Part shown: positions 1-12,590 of the stretch, piece after piece
How the letters are laid out: every line of letters begins with the position of its first letter
Numbering within the stretch: the first letter of the stretch is position 1
Assembly (NCBI GenBank): GCA_963555705.1
Contig: OY743180.1
Coordinates: 33,760,129 to 33,824,128 of the forward strand
Length of the DNA: 64,000 nt
DNA from: Ligustrum vulgare
Taxonomy: Eukaryota > Streptophyta > Magnoliopsida > Lamiales > Oleaceae
Direction: 5' to 3'
Program-made: the position numbers and the translations under genes
Notes under the pieces: model-generated
Told to the model about the DNA's origin: nothing
What the model saw: only the letters and a program-made list of their open reading frames with translations
Databases searched by the model: none

Positions 1-134
1 AAATATAAATATTTTTCAAGTATATATAATCAAAAACTCTTCAATTTCTCACTAAAAAATCTTTTAAATAAAATAAAAAACACTGTTATAATTTGTGATT
101 TCTGATACTTTCTTCAATCAAAGGGAGAAAAAAA
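1..134 (+). repeat. Partial monomer at left edge (3' part of type o)
   Basis: The window opens inside a class A monomer at AAATATAAATATTTTTCAAG and runs to the first landmark at 135. It resembles the segment that precedes the next type a monomer at 6029, so the HOR probably continues leftwards out of the window. Confidence 0.85.
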
Positions 135-3100
135 ATGAGGACTTCTTGAATTAATATTTTTCTTTCAGATGACAAATTTTTTTTTTTAAATGAAACAATT
201 CTTCTAAGAGGCGTTGAAGGGAGAATGTTTTTTAATATATTACCCTCAAACCTTTTTCTTTTTAATAAATTCGTATTAAGCGTTAATTTTAATTAATATA
301 CATTTTTCAATATTTATCTATTTTTATTTTCTTATTCTAAATAAAATTATTTTTCAAATATATATAATCTAAACTCTTCAATTTCTCGTTGAAAAATCTT
401 TTAAATAAAATAAACAACTCTGTTATAATTTGTGATTTCTGATACTTTCTTCAATCAAAGGGAGAAAAAAAATGAGGACTTCTTGAATTAATTTTTTTCA
501 TTCGTATAACATTTTTTTTTTAAAATTAAACAATTCTTCTAAGAGGTCTTAAAGGGAGAATGTTTTTTAATATATTACCCTCAAACCTTTTTCCGAGTAT
601 TTTACCATCGCATCTTTTTAATAAATTCGTATTAACCATTAGTTTTAATTAATATACGTTTTTAAAGTTTATTTCTTTTTATTTTCTAGTTCTAAATATA
701 AATATTTTTCAAATATATATAATCAAAAACTATTCAATTTCTCACTAAAAAATATTTTAAATAAAACAAAAAACACTGTTATAATTTGTTATTTCTGATA
801 CTTTCTTCAATCAAAGGGAGAAAAAAAATGAGGACTTCTTGAATTAATTTTTTTCATTTACATGACAATTTTTATTTTTTTTTAAATGAAACAATTCTTC
901 TAAGAGGCCTTAAAGGGAGAATGTTTTTTAATATATTACCCTCAAAACTTTTTCTTTTTAATAAATTCGTATGAACCGTTAGTTTTAATTAATATACATT
1001 TTTCAATATTTATTTATTTTTATTTTCTTATTCTAAATAAAAATATTTTTCAAATATATATAATCTAGACTCTTCAATTTCTCACTAAAAAGTCTTTTAA
1101 ATAAAATAAAAAACACTGTTATAATTTGTGATTTCTGATACTTTCTTCAATCAAAGGGAGAAAAAAAAAATGAGGACTTCTTGAATTAATTTTTTTCATT
1201 CGTATAACAATTTTTTTTTTAAATGAAACAATTCTTCTAAGAGGCCTTAAAGGGAGAATGTTTTTTAATATAGTACCCTCAAACCTTTTTCCGAGTATTT
1301 TACCATCTCATCTTTTTAATAAATTCGTATTAACCGTTAGTTTTAATTAATATACGTTTTTAAAGTTTTTTCTTTTTATTTTCTAGTTCTAAATATAAAT
1401 ATTTTTCAAGTATATATAATCAAAAACTATTCAATTTCTCACTAAAAAATCTTTTAAATAAAACAAAAAACACTGTTATAATTTGTTATTTCTGATACTT
1501 TCTTCAATCAAAGGGAGAAAAAAAATGAGGACTTCTTGAATTAATTTTTTTCATTCACATGACAATTTTTATTTTTTTTAAAATGAAACAATTCTTCTAA
1601 GAGGCCTTAAAGGGAGAATGTTTTTTAATATATTACCCTCAAAACTTTTTCTTTTTAATAAATTCGTATGAACCGTTAGTTTTAATTAATATACATTTTT
1701 CAATATTTATTTATTTTTATTTTCTTATTCTAAATAAAAGTATTTTTCAAATATATATAATCTAAACTCTTCAATTTCTAGTTGAAAGGAATTTTAAATA
1801 AAATAAACAACTCTGTTATAATTTGTGATTTCTGATACTTTCTTCAATCAAAGGGAGAAAAAAAATGAGGACTTCTTGAATTAATTTTTTTCATTCATAT
1901 AACAATTTTTTTTAAAATGAAACAATTCTTCTAAGAGGCGTTAAAGGGAGAATGTTTTTTAATATATTACCCTCAAACCTTTTTCTTTTAAATAAATTCG
2001 TATTAACCGTTAGTTTTAATTAATATACATTTTTCAATATTTATTTATTTTTATTTTCTTATTCTAAATAAAAATATTTTTCAAATATATATAATCTAGA
2101 CTCTTCAATTTCTCACTAAAAAATCTTTTAAATAAAATAAAAAACACTGTTATAATTTGTGATTTCTGATACTTTCTTCAATCAAAGGGAGAAAAAAAAA
2201 TGAGGACTTCTTGAATTAATTTTTTTCATTCGTATAACAATTTTTTTTTAAATGAAACAATTCTTCTAAGAGGCCTTAAAGGGAGAATGTTTTTTAATAT
2301 ATTACTCTCAAACCTTTTTCTTTTTAATAAATTCGTATTAACCGTTAGTTTTAATTAATATACATTTTTCAATATTTATTTATTTTTATTTTCTTATTCT
2401 AAATAAAAATATTTTTCAAATATATATAATCTAGACTCTTCAATTTCTCACTAAAAAATCTTTTAAATAAAATAAAAAACACTGTTATAATTTGTGATTT
2501 CTGATACTTTCTTCAATCAAAGGGAGAGAAAAAAATGAGGACTTCTTGAATTAATTTTTTTCATTCGTATAACAATTTTTTTTTAAATGAAACAATTCTT
2601 CTAAGAGGCCTTAAAGGGAGAATGTTTTTTAAAATAGTACCCTCAAACCTTTTTCCGAGTATTTTACCATCACATCTTTTTAATAAATTCGTATTAACCG
2701 TTAGTTTTAATTAATATACGTTTTTAAAGTTTTTTCTTTTTATTTTCTAGTTCTAAATATAAATATTTTTCAAGTATATATAATCAAAAACTCTTAAATT
2801 TCTCACTAAAAAATCTTTTAAATAAAATAAAAAACACTTTTATAGTTTGTGATTTCTGATACTTTCTTCAATCAAAGGGAGAAAAAAAATGAGGACATCT
2901 TGAATTAATTTTTTTCATTCATATGACCATTTTTTTTTTTAATGAAACAATTCTTCTAAGAGGACTTAAAGGGAGAATGTTTTTTAATATATTACTCTCA
3001 AACCTTTTTCTTTTTAATAAATTCGTATTAACCGTTAGTTTTAATTAATATACATTTTTCAATATTTATTTATTTTTATTTTCTTATTCTAAATAAAAGT

Positions 3101-6028
3101 GTTTTTCAAATATATATAATCTAAACTCTTCAATTTCTCGTTGAAATTTTTTTTAAGTAAAATAAAAAACACTGTTATAATTTGTGATTTCTGATACTTT
3201 CTTCAATCAAAGGGAGAAAAAAAAATGAGGACTTCTTGAATTAATTTTTTTCATTCGTATAACAATTTTTTTTTAAATGAAACAATTATTCTAAGAGGCC
3301 TTAAAGGGAGAATGTTTTTTAATATAGTACCCTCAAACCTTTTTCCGAGTATTTTACCATCACATCTTTTTAATAAATTCGTATTAACCGTTAGTTTTAA
3401 TTAATATACGTTTTTAAAGTTTTTTCTTTTTATTTTCTAGTTCTAAATATAAATATTTTTCAAGTATATATAATCAAAAACTCTTCAATTTCTCACTAAA
3501 AAATCTTTTAAATAAAATAAAAAACACTTTTATAATTTGTGATTTCTGATACTTTCTTCAATAAAAGGGAGAAAAAAAATGAGGACTTCTTGAATTAATT
3601 TTTTTCATTCACATGACAATTTTTTTTTTTTTAACTGAAACAATTCTTCTAAGAGGCCTTAAAGGGAGAATGTTTTTTAATATAGTACCCTCAAACCTCT
3701 TTCCGAGTATTTTACCATCGCATCTTTTTAATAAATTCGTATTAACCGTTAGTTTTAATTAATATACGTTTTTAAAGTTTTTTCTTTTTATTTTCTAGTT
3801 CTAAATATAAATATTTTTCAAGTATATATAATCAAAAACTCTTCAATTTCTCACTAAAAAATCTTTTAAATAAAATAAAAAACACTGTTATAATTTGCGA
3901 TTTCTGATACTTTCTTCAATCAAATGGAGAAAAAAAATGAGGACTTCTTGAATTAATTTTTTTCATGCATATGACAATTTTTTTTTTTAATTTAACAATT
4001 CTTCTAAGAGGCCTTAAAGGGAGAATGTTTTTTAATATAGTACCCTCAAACCTTTTTCCGAGTATTTTACCATCACATCTTTTTAATAAATTCGTATTAA
4101 CCGTTAGTTTTAATTAATTTACGTTTTTAAAGTTTTTTCTTTTTATTTTCTAGTTCTAAATATAAATATTTTTCAAGTATATATAATCAAAAACTCTTCA
4201 ATTTCTCACTAAAAAATCTTTTAAATAAAATAAAAAACACTGTTATAATTTGTGATTTCTGATACTTTCTTCAATCAAAGGGAGAAAAAAAATGAGGACT
4301 TATTGAATTAATTTTTTTCATTCATATGACAATTTTTTTTTTAAATGAAACAATTCTTCTAAGAGGCCTTAAAGGGAGAATGTTTTTTAATATATTACCC
4401 TCAAACCTTTTTCTTTTTAATAAATTCGTATTAACCGCTAGTTTTAATTAATATACATTTTTCAATATTTATTTATTTTTATTTTCTTATTCTAATTAAA
4501 AGTATTTTTCAAATATATATAATCTAAACTCTTCAATTTCTAGTTGAAAAAACTTTTAAATAAAATAAACAACTCTGTTATAATTTGTGATTTCCGATAC
4601 TTTCTTCAATCAAAGGGAGAAAAAAAATGAGGACTTCTTGAATTAATTTTTTTCATTCATATAACAATTTTTTTTTTTAAATGAAACAATTCTTCTAAGA
4701 GGCGTTAAAGGGAGAATGTTTTTTAATATATTACCCTCAAACCTTTTTCTTTTTAATAAATTCTTATTAACCGTTAGTTTTAATTAATATACATTTTTCA
4801 ATATTTATTTATTTTTATTTTCTTATTCTAATTAAAAGTATTTTTCAAATATATATAATCTAAACTCTTCAATTTCTAGTTGAAAAGACTTTTAAATAAA
4901 ATAAACAACTCTGTTATAATTTGTGATTTCTGATACTTTCTTCAATCAAAGGGAGAAAAAAAATGAGGACTTCTTGAATTAATTTTTTTCATTCATATGA
5001 CAATTTTTTTTTTTAAATGAAACAATTCTTCTAAGAGGCCTTAAAGGGAGAATGTTTTTTAATATAGTACCCTCAAACCTTTTTCCGAGTATTTTACCAT
5101 CACATCTTTTTAATAAATTCGTATTAACCGTTAGTTTTAATTAATATACGTTTTTAAAGTTTTTTCTTTTTATTTTCTAGTTCTAAATATAAATATTTTT
5201 CAAGTATATATAATCAAAAACTCTTCAATTTCTCACTAAAAAATCTTTTAAATAAAATAAAAAACACTGTTATAATTTGTGATTTCTGATACTTTCTTCA
5301 ATCAAATGGAGAAAAAAAATGAGGACTTCTTGAATTAATTTTTTTCATTCATATGACAATTTTTTTTTTTAATTTAACAATTCTTCTAAGAGGCCTTAAA
5401 GGGAGAATGTTTTTTAATATAGTACCCTCAAACCTTTTTCCGAGTATTTTACCATCACATCTTTTTAATAAATTCGTATTAACCGTTAGTTTTAATTAAT
5501 ATACGTTTTTAAAGTTTATTTCTTTTTATTTTCTAGTTCTAAATATAAATATTTTTCAAATATTTATAATCAAAAACTATTCAATTTCTCACTAAAAAAT
5601 ATTTTAAATAAAACAAAAAACACTGTTATAATTTGTTATTTCTGATACTTTCTTCAATCAAAGGGAGAAAAAAAATGAGGACTTCTTGAATTAATTTTTT
5701 TCATTCATAAAACAATTTTTTTTTGAATTAAACAATTCTTCTAAGAGGCCTTAAAGGGAGAATGTTTTTTAATATAGTACCCTCAAACCTTTTTCCGAGT
5801 ATTTTACCATCGCATCTTTTTAATAAATTCGTATTAACCGTTAGTTTTAATTAATATACGTTTTTAAAGTTTTTTCTTTTTATTTTCTAGTTCTAAATAT
5901 AAATATTTTTCAAGTATATATAATCAAAAACTCTTCAATTTCTCACTAAAAAATCTTTTAAATAAAATAAAAAACACTGTTATAATTTGTGATTTCTGAT
6001 ACTTTCTTCAATCAAAGGGAGAAAAAAA
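135..6028 (+). repeat. Block I HOR copy 1 (17 monomers, 5,894 bp)
   Basis: Monomer starts: 135 a, 472 b, 828 c', 1170 b', 1525 c, 1865 d, 2200 e, 2535 f, 2889 g, 3225 h, 3579 i, 3937 j, 4292 k, 4627 l, 4963 m, 5319 n, 5675 o. Diagnostic features: a has CTTTCAGATGAC and AAGCGTTAATTTT; b has a CGTATAAC start with AAAATTAAAC; d has GGCGTTAAAG; e has AATCTAGACTC and is followed by GGGAGAGAAA; f has AAAATAGTACCC; g has GGACATCTTG and GGACTTAAAG; i has CAATAAAAGGGAG before it; j and n have AATTTAACAATTC; k has ACCGCTAG; l has ATTCTTATT; o has CATAAAACAA. Monomers 828 and 1170 are chimeric extras (c with an e-like tail, then an e-like head with a b-like tail). Relative to an inferred 15-monomer unit this copy has two more. 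Confidence 0.85.
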
Positions 6029-9000
6029 ATGAGGACTTCTTGAATTAATATTTTTCTTTCAGATGACAAATTTTTTTTTTTAAATGAAACAATTCTTCTA
6101 AGAGGCGTTGAAGGGAGAATGTTTTTTAATATATTACCCTCAAACCTTTTTCTTTTTAATAAATTCGTATTAAGCGTTAATTTTAATTAATATACATTTT
6201 TCAATATTTATCTATTTTTATTTTCTTATTCTAAATAAAATTATTTTTCAAATATATATAATCTAAACTCTTCAATTTCTCGTTGAAAAATCTTTTAAAT
6301 AAAATAAACAACTCTGTTATAATTTGTGATTTCTGATACTTTCTTCAATCAAAGGGAGAAAAAAAATGAGGACTTCTTGAATTAATTTTTTTCATTCGTA
6401 TAACTTTTTTTTTTTAAAATTAAACAATTCTTCTAAGAGGCCTTAAAGGGAGAATGTTTTTTAATATAGTACCCTCAAACCTTTTTCCGAGTATTTTACC
6501 ATCGCATCTTTTTAATAAATTCGTATTAACCGTTAGTTTTAATTAATATACGTTTTTAAAGTTTATTTCTTTTTATTTTCTAGTTCTAAATATAAATATT
6601 TTTCAAGTATATATAATCAAAAACTATTCAATTTCTCACTAAAAAATCTTTTAAATAAAACAAAAAACACTGTTATAATTTGTTATTTCTGATACTTTCT
6701 TCAATCAAAGGGAGAAAAAAAATGAGGACTTCTTGAATTAATTTTTTTCATTCACATGACAATTTTTATTTTTTTTAAAATGAAACAATTCTTCTAAGAG
6801 GCCTTAAAGGGAGAATGTTTTTTAATATATTACCCTCAAAACTTTTTCTTTTTAATAAATTCGTATGAACCGTTAGTTTTAATTAATATACATTTTTCAA
6901 TATTTATTTATTTTTATTTTCTTATTCTAAATAAAAGTATTTTTCAAATATATATAATCTAAACTCTTCAATTTCTAGTTGAAAGGAATTTTAAATAAAA
7001 TAAACAACTCTGTTATAATTTGTGATTTCTGATACTTTCTTCAATCAAAGGGAGAAAAAAAATGAGGACTTCTTGAATTAATTTTTTTCATTCATATAAC
7101 AATTTTTTTTAAAATGAAACAATTCTTCTAAGAGGCGTTAAAGGGAGAATGTTTTTTAATATATTACCCTCAAACCTTTTTCTTTTAAATAAATTCGTAT
7201 TAACCGTTAGTTTTAATTAATATACATTTTTCAATATTTATTTATTTTTATTTTCTTATTCTAAATAAAAATATTTTTCAAATATATATAATCTAGACTC
7301 TTCAATTTCTCACTAAAAAATCTTTTAAATAAAATAAAAAACACTGTTATAATTTGTGATTTCTGATACTTTCTTCAATCAAAGGGAGAAAAAAAAATGA
7401 GGACTTCTTGAATTAATTTTTTTCATTCGTATAACAATTTTTTTTTAAATGAAACAATTCTTCTAAGAGGCCTTAAAGGGAGAATGTTTTTTAATATATT
7501 ACCCTCAAACCTTTTTCTTTTTAATAAATTCGTATTAAGCGTTAATTTTAATTAATATACATTTTTCAATATTTATCTATTTTTATTTTCTTATTCTAAA
7601 TAAAATTATTTTTCAAATATATATAATCTAAACTCTTCAATTTCTCGTTGAAAAATCTTTTAAATAAAATAAACAACTCTGTTATAATTTGTGATTTCTG
7701 ATACTTTCTTCAATCAAAGGGAGAAAAAAAATGAGGACTTCTTGAATTAATTTTTTTCATTCGTATAACTTTTTTTTTTTAAAATTAAACAATTCTTCTA
7801 AGAGGCCTTAAAGGGAGAATGTTTTTTAATATAGTACCCTCAAACCTTTTTCCGAGTATTTTACCATCGCATCTTTTTAATAAATTCGTATTAACCGTTA
7901 GTTTTAATTAATATACGTTTTTAAAGTTTATTTCTTTTTATTTTCTAGTTCTAAATATAAATATTTTTCAAGTATATATAATCAAAAACTATTCAATTTC
8001 TCACTAAAAAATCTTTTAAATAAAACAAAAAACACTGTTATAATTTGTTATTTCTGATACTTTCTTCAATCAAAGGGAGAAAAAAAATGAGGACTTCTTG
8101 AATTAATTTTTTTCATTCACATGACAATTTTTATTTTTTTTAAAATGAAACAATTCTTCTAAGAGGCCTTAAAGGGAGAATGTTTTTTAATATATTACCC
8201 TCAAAACTTTTTCTTTTTAATAAATTCGTATGAACCGTTAGTTTTAATTAATATACATTTTTCAATATTTATTTATTTTTATTTTCTTATTCTAAATAAA
8301 AGTATTTTTCAAATATATATAATCTAAACTCTTCAATTTCTAGTTGAAAGGAATTTTAAATAAAATAAACAACTCTGTTATAATTTGTGATTTCTGATAC
8401 TTTCTTCAATCAAAGGGAGAAAAAAAATGAGGACTTCTTGAATTAATTTTTTTCATTCATATAACAATTTTTTTTAAAATGAAACAATTCTTCTAAGAGG
8501 CGTTAAAGGGAGAATGTTTTTTAATATATTACCCTCAAACCTTTTTCTTTTAAATAAATTCGTATTAACCGTTAGTTTTAATTAATATACATTTTTCAAT
8601 ATTTATTTATTTTTATTTTCTTATTCTAAATAAAAATATTTTTCAAATATATATAATCTAGACTCTTCAATTTCTCACTAAAAAATCTTTTAAATAAAAT
8701 AAAAAACACTGTTATAATTTGTGATTTCTGATACTTTCTTCAATCAAAGGGAGAAAAAAAAATGAGGACTTCTTGAATTAATTTTTTTCATTCGTATAAC
8801 AATTTTTTTTTAAATGAAACAATTCTTCTAAGAGGCCTTAAAGGGAGAATGTTTTTTAATATATTACTCTCAAACCTTTTTCTTTTTAATAAATTCGTAT
8901 TAACCGTTAGTTTTAATTAATATACATTTTTCAATATTTATTTATTTTTATTTTCTTATTCTAAATAAAAATATTTTTCAAATATATATAATCTAGACTC

Positions 9001-12000
9001 TTCAATTTCTCACTAAAAAATCTTTTAAATAAAATAAAAAACACTGTTATAATTTGTGATTTCTGATACTTTCTTCAATCAAAGGGAGAGAAAAAAATGA
9101 GGACTTCTTGAATTAATTTTTTTCATTCGTATAACAATTTTTTTTTAAATGAAACAATTCTTCTAAGAGGCCTTAAAGGGAGAATGTTTTTTAAAATAGT
9201 ACCCTCAAACCTTTTTCCGAGTATTTTACCATCACATCTTTTTAATAAATTCGTATTAACCGTTAGTTTTAATTAATATACGTTTTTAAAGTTTTTTCTT
9301 TTTATTTTCTAGTTCTAAATATAAATATTTTTCAAGTATATATAATCAAAAACTCTTAAATTTCTCACTAAAAAATCTTTTAAATAAAATAAAAAACACT
9401 TTTATAGTTTGTGATTTCTGATACTTTCTTCAATCAAAGGGAGAAAAAAAATGAGGACATCTTGAATTAATTTTTTTCATTCATATGACCATTTTTTTTT
9501 TAATGAAACAATTCTTCTAAGAGGACTTAAAGGGAGAATGTTTTTTAATATATTACTCTCAAACCTTTTTCTTTTTAATAAATTCGTATTAACCGTTAGT
9601 TTTAATTAATATACATTTTTCAATATTTATTTATTTTTATTTTTTTATTCTAAATAAAAGTGTTTTTCAAATATATATAATCTAAACTCTTCAATTTCTC
9701 GTTGAAATTTTTTTTAAGTAAAATAAAAAACACTGTTATAATTTGTGATTTCTGATACTTTCTTCAATCAAAGGGAGAAAAAAAAATGAGGACTTCTTGA
9801 ATTAATTTTTTTCATTCGTATAACAATTTTTTTTTAAATGAAACAATTATTCTAAGAGGCCTTAAAGGGAGAATGTTTTTTAATATAGTACCCTCAAACC
9901 TTTTTCCGAGTATTTTACCATCACATCTTTTTAATAAATTCGTATTAACCGTTAGTTTTAATTAATATACGTTTTTAAAGTTTTTTCTTTTTATTTTCTA
10001 GTTCTAAATATAAATATTTTTCAAGTATATATAATCAAAAACTCTTCAATTTCTCACTAAAAAATCTTTTAAATAAAATAAAAAACACTTTTATAATTTG
10101 TGATTTCTGATACTTTCTTCAATAAAAGGGAGAAAAAAAATGAGGACTTCTTGAATTAATTTTTTTCATTCACATGACAATTTTTTTTTTTTTAACTGAA
10201 ACAATTCTTCTAAGAGGCCTTAAAGGGAGAATTTTTTTAATATAGTACCCTCAAACCTCTTTCCGAGTATTTTACCATCGCATCTTTTTAATAAATTCGT
10301 ATTAACCGTTAGTTTTAATTAATATACGTTTTTAAAGTTTTTTCTTTTTATTTTCTAGTTCTAAATATAAATATTTTTCAAGTATATATAATCAAAAACT
10401 CTTCAATTTCTCACTAAAAAATCTTTTAAATAAAATAAAAAACACTGTTATAATTTGCGATTTCTGATACTTTCTTCAATCAAATGGAGAAAAAAAATGA
10501 GGACTTCTTGAATTAATTTTTTTCATTCATATGACAATTTTTTTTTTTAATTTAACAATTCTTCTAAGAGGCCTTAAAGGGAGAATGTTTTTTAATATAG
10601 TACCCTCAAACCTTTTTCCGAGTATTTTACCATCACATCTTTTTAATAAATTCGTATTAACCGTTAGTTTTAATTAATTTACGTTTTTAAAGTTTTTTCT
10701 TTTTATTTTCTAGTTCTAAATATAAATATTTTTCAAGTATATATAATCAAAAACTCTTCAATTTCTCACTAAAAAATCTTTTAAATAAAATAAAAAACAC
10801 TGTTATAATTTGTGATTTCTGATACTTTCTTCAATCAAAGGGAGAAAAAAAATGAGGACTTCTTGAATTAATTTTTTTCATTCATATGACAATTTTTTTT
10901 TTAAATGAAACAATTCTTCTAAGAGGCCTTAAAGGGAGAATGTCTTTTAATATATTACCCTCAAACCTTTTTCTTTTTAATAAATTCGTATTAACCGCTA
11001 GTTTTAATTAATATACATTTTTCAATATTTATTTATTTTTATTTTCTTATTCTAATTAAAAGTATTTTTCAAATATATATAATCTAAACTCTTCAATTTC
11101 TAGTTGAAAAAACTTTTAAATAAAATAAACAACTCTGTTATAATTTGTGATTTCCGATACTTTTCTTCAATCAAAGGGAGAAAAAAAATGAGGACTTCTT
11201 GAATTAATTTTTTTCATTCATATAACAATTTTTTTTTTTAAATGAAACAATTCTTCTAAGAGGCGTTAAAGGGAGAATGTTTTTTAATATATTACCCTCA
11301 AACCTTTTTCTTTTTAATAAATTCTTATTAACCGTTAGTTTTAATTAATATACATTTTTCAATATTTATTTATTTTTATTTTCTTATTCTAATTAAAAGT
11401 ATTTTTCAAATATATATAATCTAAACTCTTCAATTTCTAGTTGAAAAGACTTTTAAATAAAATAAACAACTCTGTTATAATTTGTGATTTCTGATACTTT
11501 CTTCAATCAAAGGGAGAAAAAAAATGAGGACTTCTTGAATTAATTTTTTTCATTCATATGACAATTTTTTTTTTTAAATGAAACAATTCTTCTAAGAGGC
11601 CTTAAAGGGAGAATGTTTTTTAATATAGTACCCTCAAACCTTTTTCCGAGTATTTTACCATCACATCTTTTTAATAAATTCGTATTAACCGTTAGTTTTA
11701 ATTAATATACGTTTTTAAAGTTTTTTCTTTTTATTTTCTAGTTCTAAATATAAATATTTTTCAAGTATATATAATCAAAAACTCTTCAATTTCTCACTAA
11801 AAAATCTTTTAAATAAAATAAAAAACACTGTTATAATTTGTGATTTCTGATACTTTCTTCAATCAAATGGAGAAAAAAAATGAGGACTTCTTGAATTAAT
11901 TTTTTTCATTCATATGACAATTTTTTTTTTTTAATTTAACAATTCTTCTAAGAGGCCTTAAAGGGAGAATGTTTTTTAATATAGTACCCTCAAACCTTTT

Positions 12001-12590
12001 TCCGAGTATTTTACCATCACATCTTTTTAATAAATTCGTATTAACCGTTAGTTTTAATTAATATACGTTTTTAAAGTTTATTTCTTTTTATTTTCTAGTT
12101 CTAAATATAAATATTTTTCAAATATTTATAATCAAAAACTATTCAATTTCTCACTAAAAAATATTTTAAATAAAACAAAAAACACTGTTATAATTTGTTA
12201 TTTCTGATACTTTCTTCAATCAAAGGGAGAAAAAAAATGAGGACTTCTTGAATTAATTTTTTTCATTCATAAAACAATTTTTTTTTGAATTAAACAATTC
12301 TTCTAAGAGGCCTTAAAGGGAGAATGTTTTTTAATATAGTACCCTCAAACCTTTTTCCGAGTATTTTACCATCGCATCTTTTTAATAAATTCGTATTAAC
12401 CGTTAGTTTTAATTAATATACGTTTTTAAAGTTTTTTCTTTTTATTTTCTAGTTCTAAATATAAATATTTTTCAAGTATATATAATCAAAAACTCTTCAA
12501 TTTCTCACTAAAAAATCTTTTAAATAAAATAAAAAACACTGTTATAATTTGTGATTTCTGATACTTTCTTCAATCAAAGGGAGAAAAAAA
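6029..12590 (+). repeat. Block I HOR copy 2 (19 monomers, 6,562 bp)
   Basis: Begins with the same type a monomer as 135 (CTTTCAGATGAC). Starts: 6029 a, 6366 b, 6722 c, 7062 d, 7397 e/a, 7731 b, 8087 c, 8427 d, 8762 e, 9097 f, 9451 g, 9786 h, 10140 i, 10497 j, 10852 k, 11188 l, 11524 m, 11880 n, 12237 o. From f to o it matches copy 1 monomer for monomer, including rare marks such as CAATTATTCTAAG in h and TAATTTGCGATTTC before j. The four extra monomers come from the internal duplication at 6366-9096. Small private changes are a shortened AGAATTTTTTTAAT in monomer 10140 and a one-base insertion before 11188. Confidence 0.85.
6366..9096 (+). repeat. Tandem duplication of a four-monomer segment in HOR copy 2
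   Basis: Segments 6366-7730 and 7731-9096 (b-c-d-e each, period 1,365 bp) are nearly identical. The joint is the chimeric monomer at 7397-7730: its 5' part is type e (CGTATAAC, GGCCTTAAAG), then about 7,500-7,545 it changes to type a (AAGCGTTAATTTTAATT, TATCTATTTTT, AAATTATTTTTC). This is the expected product of in-register unequal exchange between an e and an a monomer, and it inserted four monomers without disturbing the array's phase. Confidence 0.8.

Noticed and set aside
135..149. ATG start in every landmark (ATGAGGACTTCTTGA)
   Set aside because: It encodes four residues and a stop. Its conservation is that of the whole repeat, and a purine-rich stretch before it is not evidence of a ribosome binding site in an array like this.
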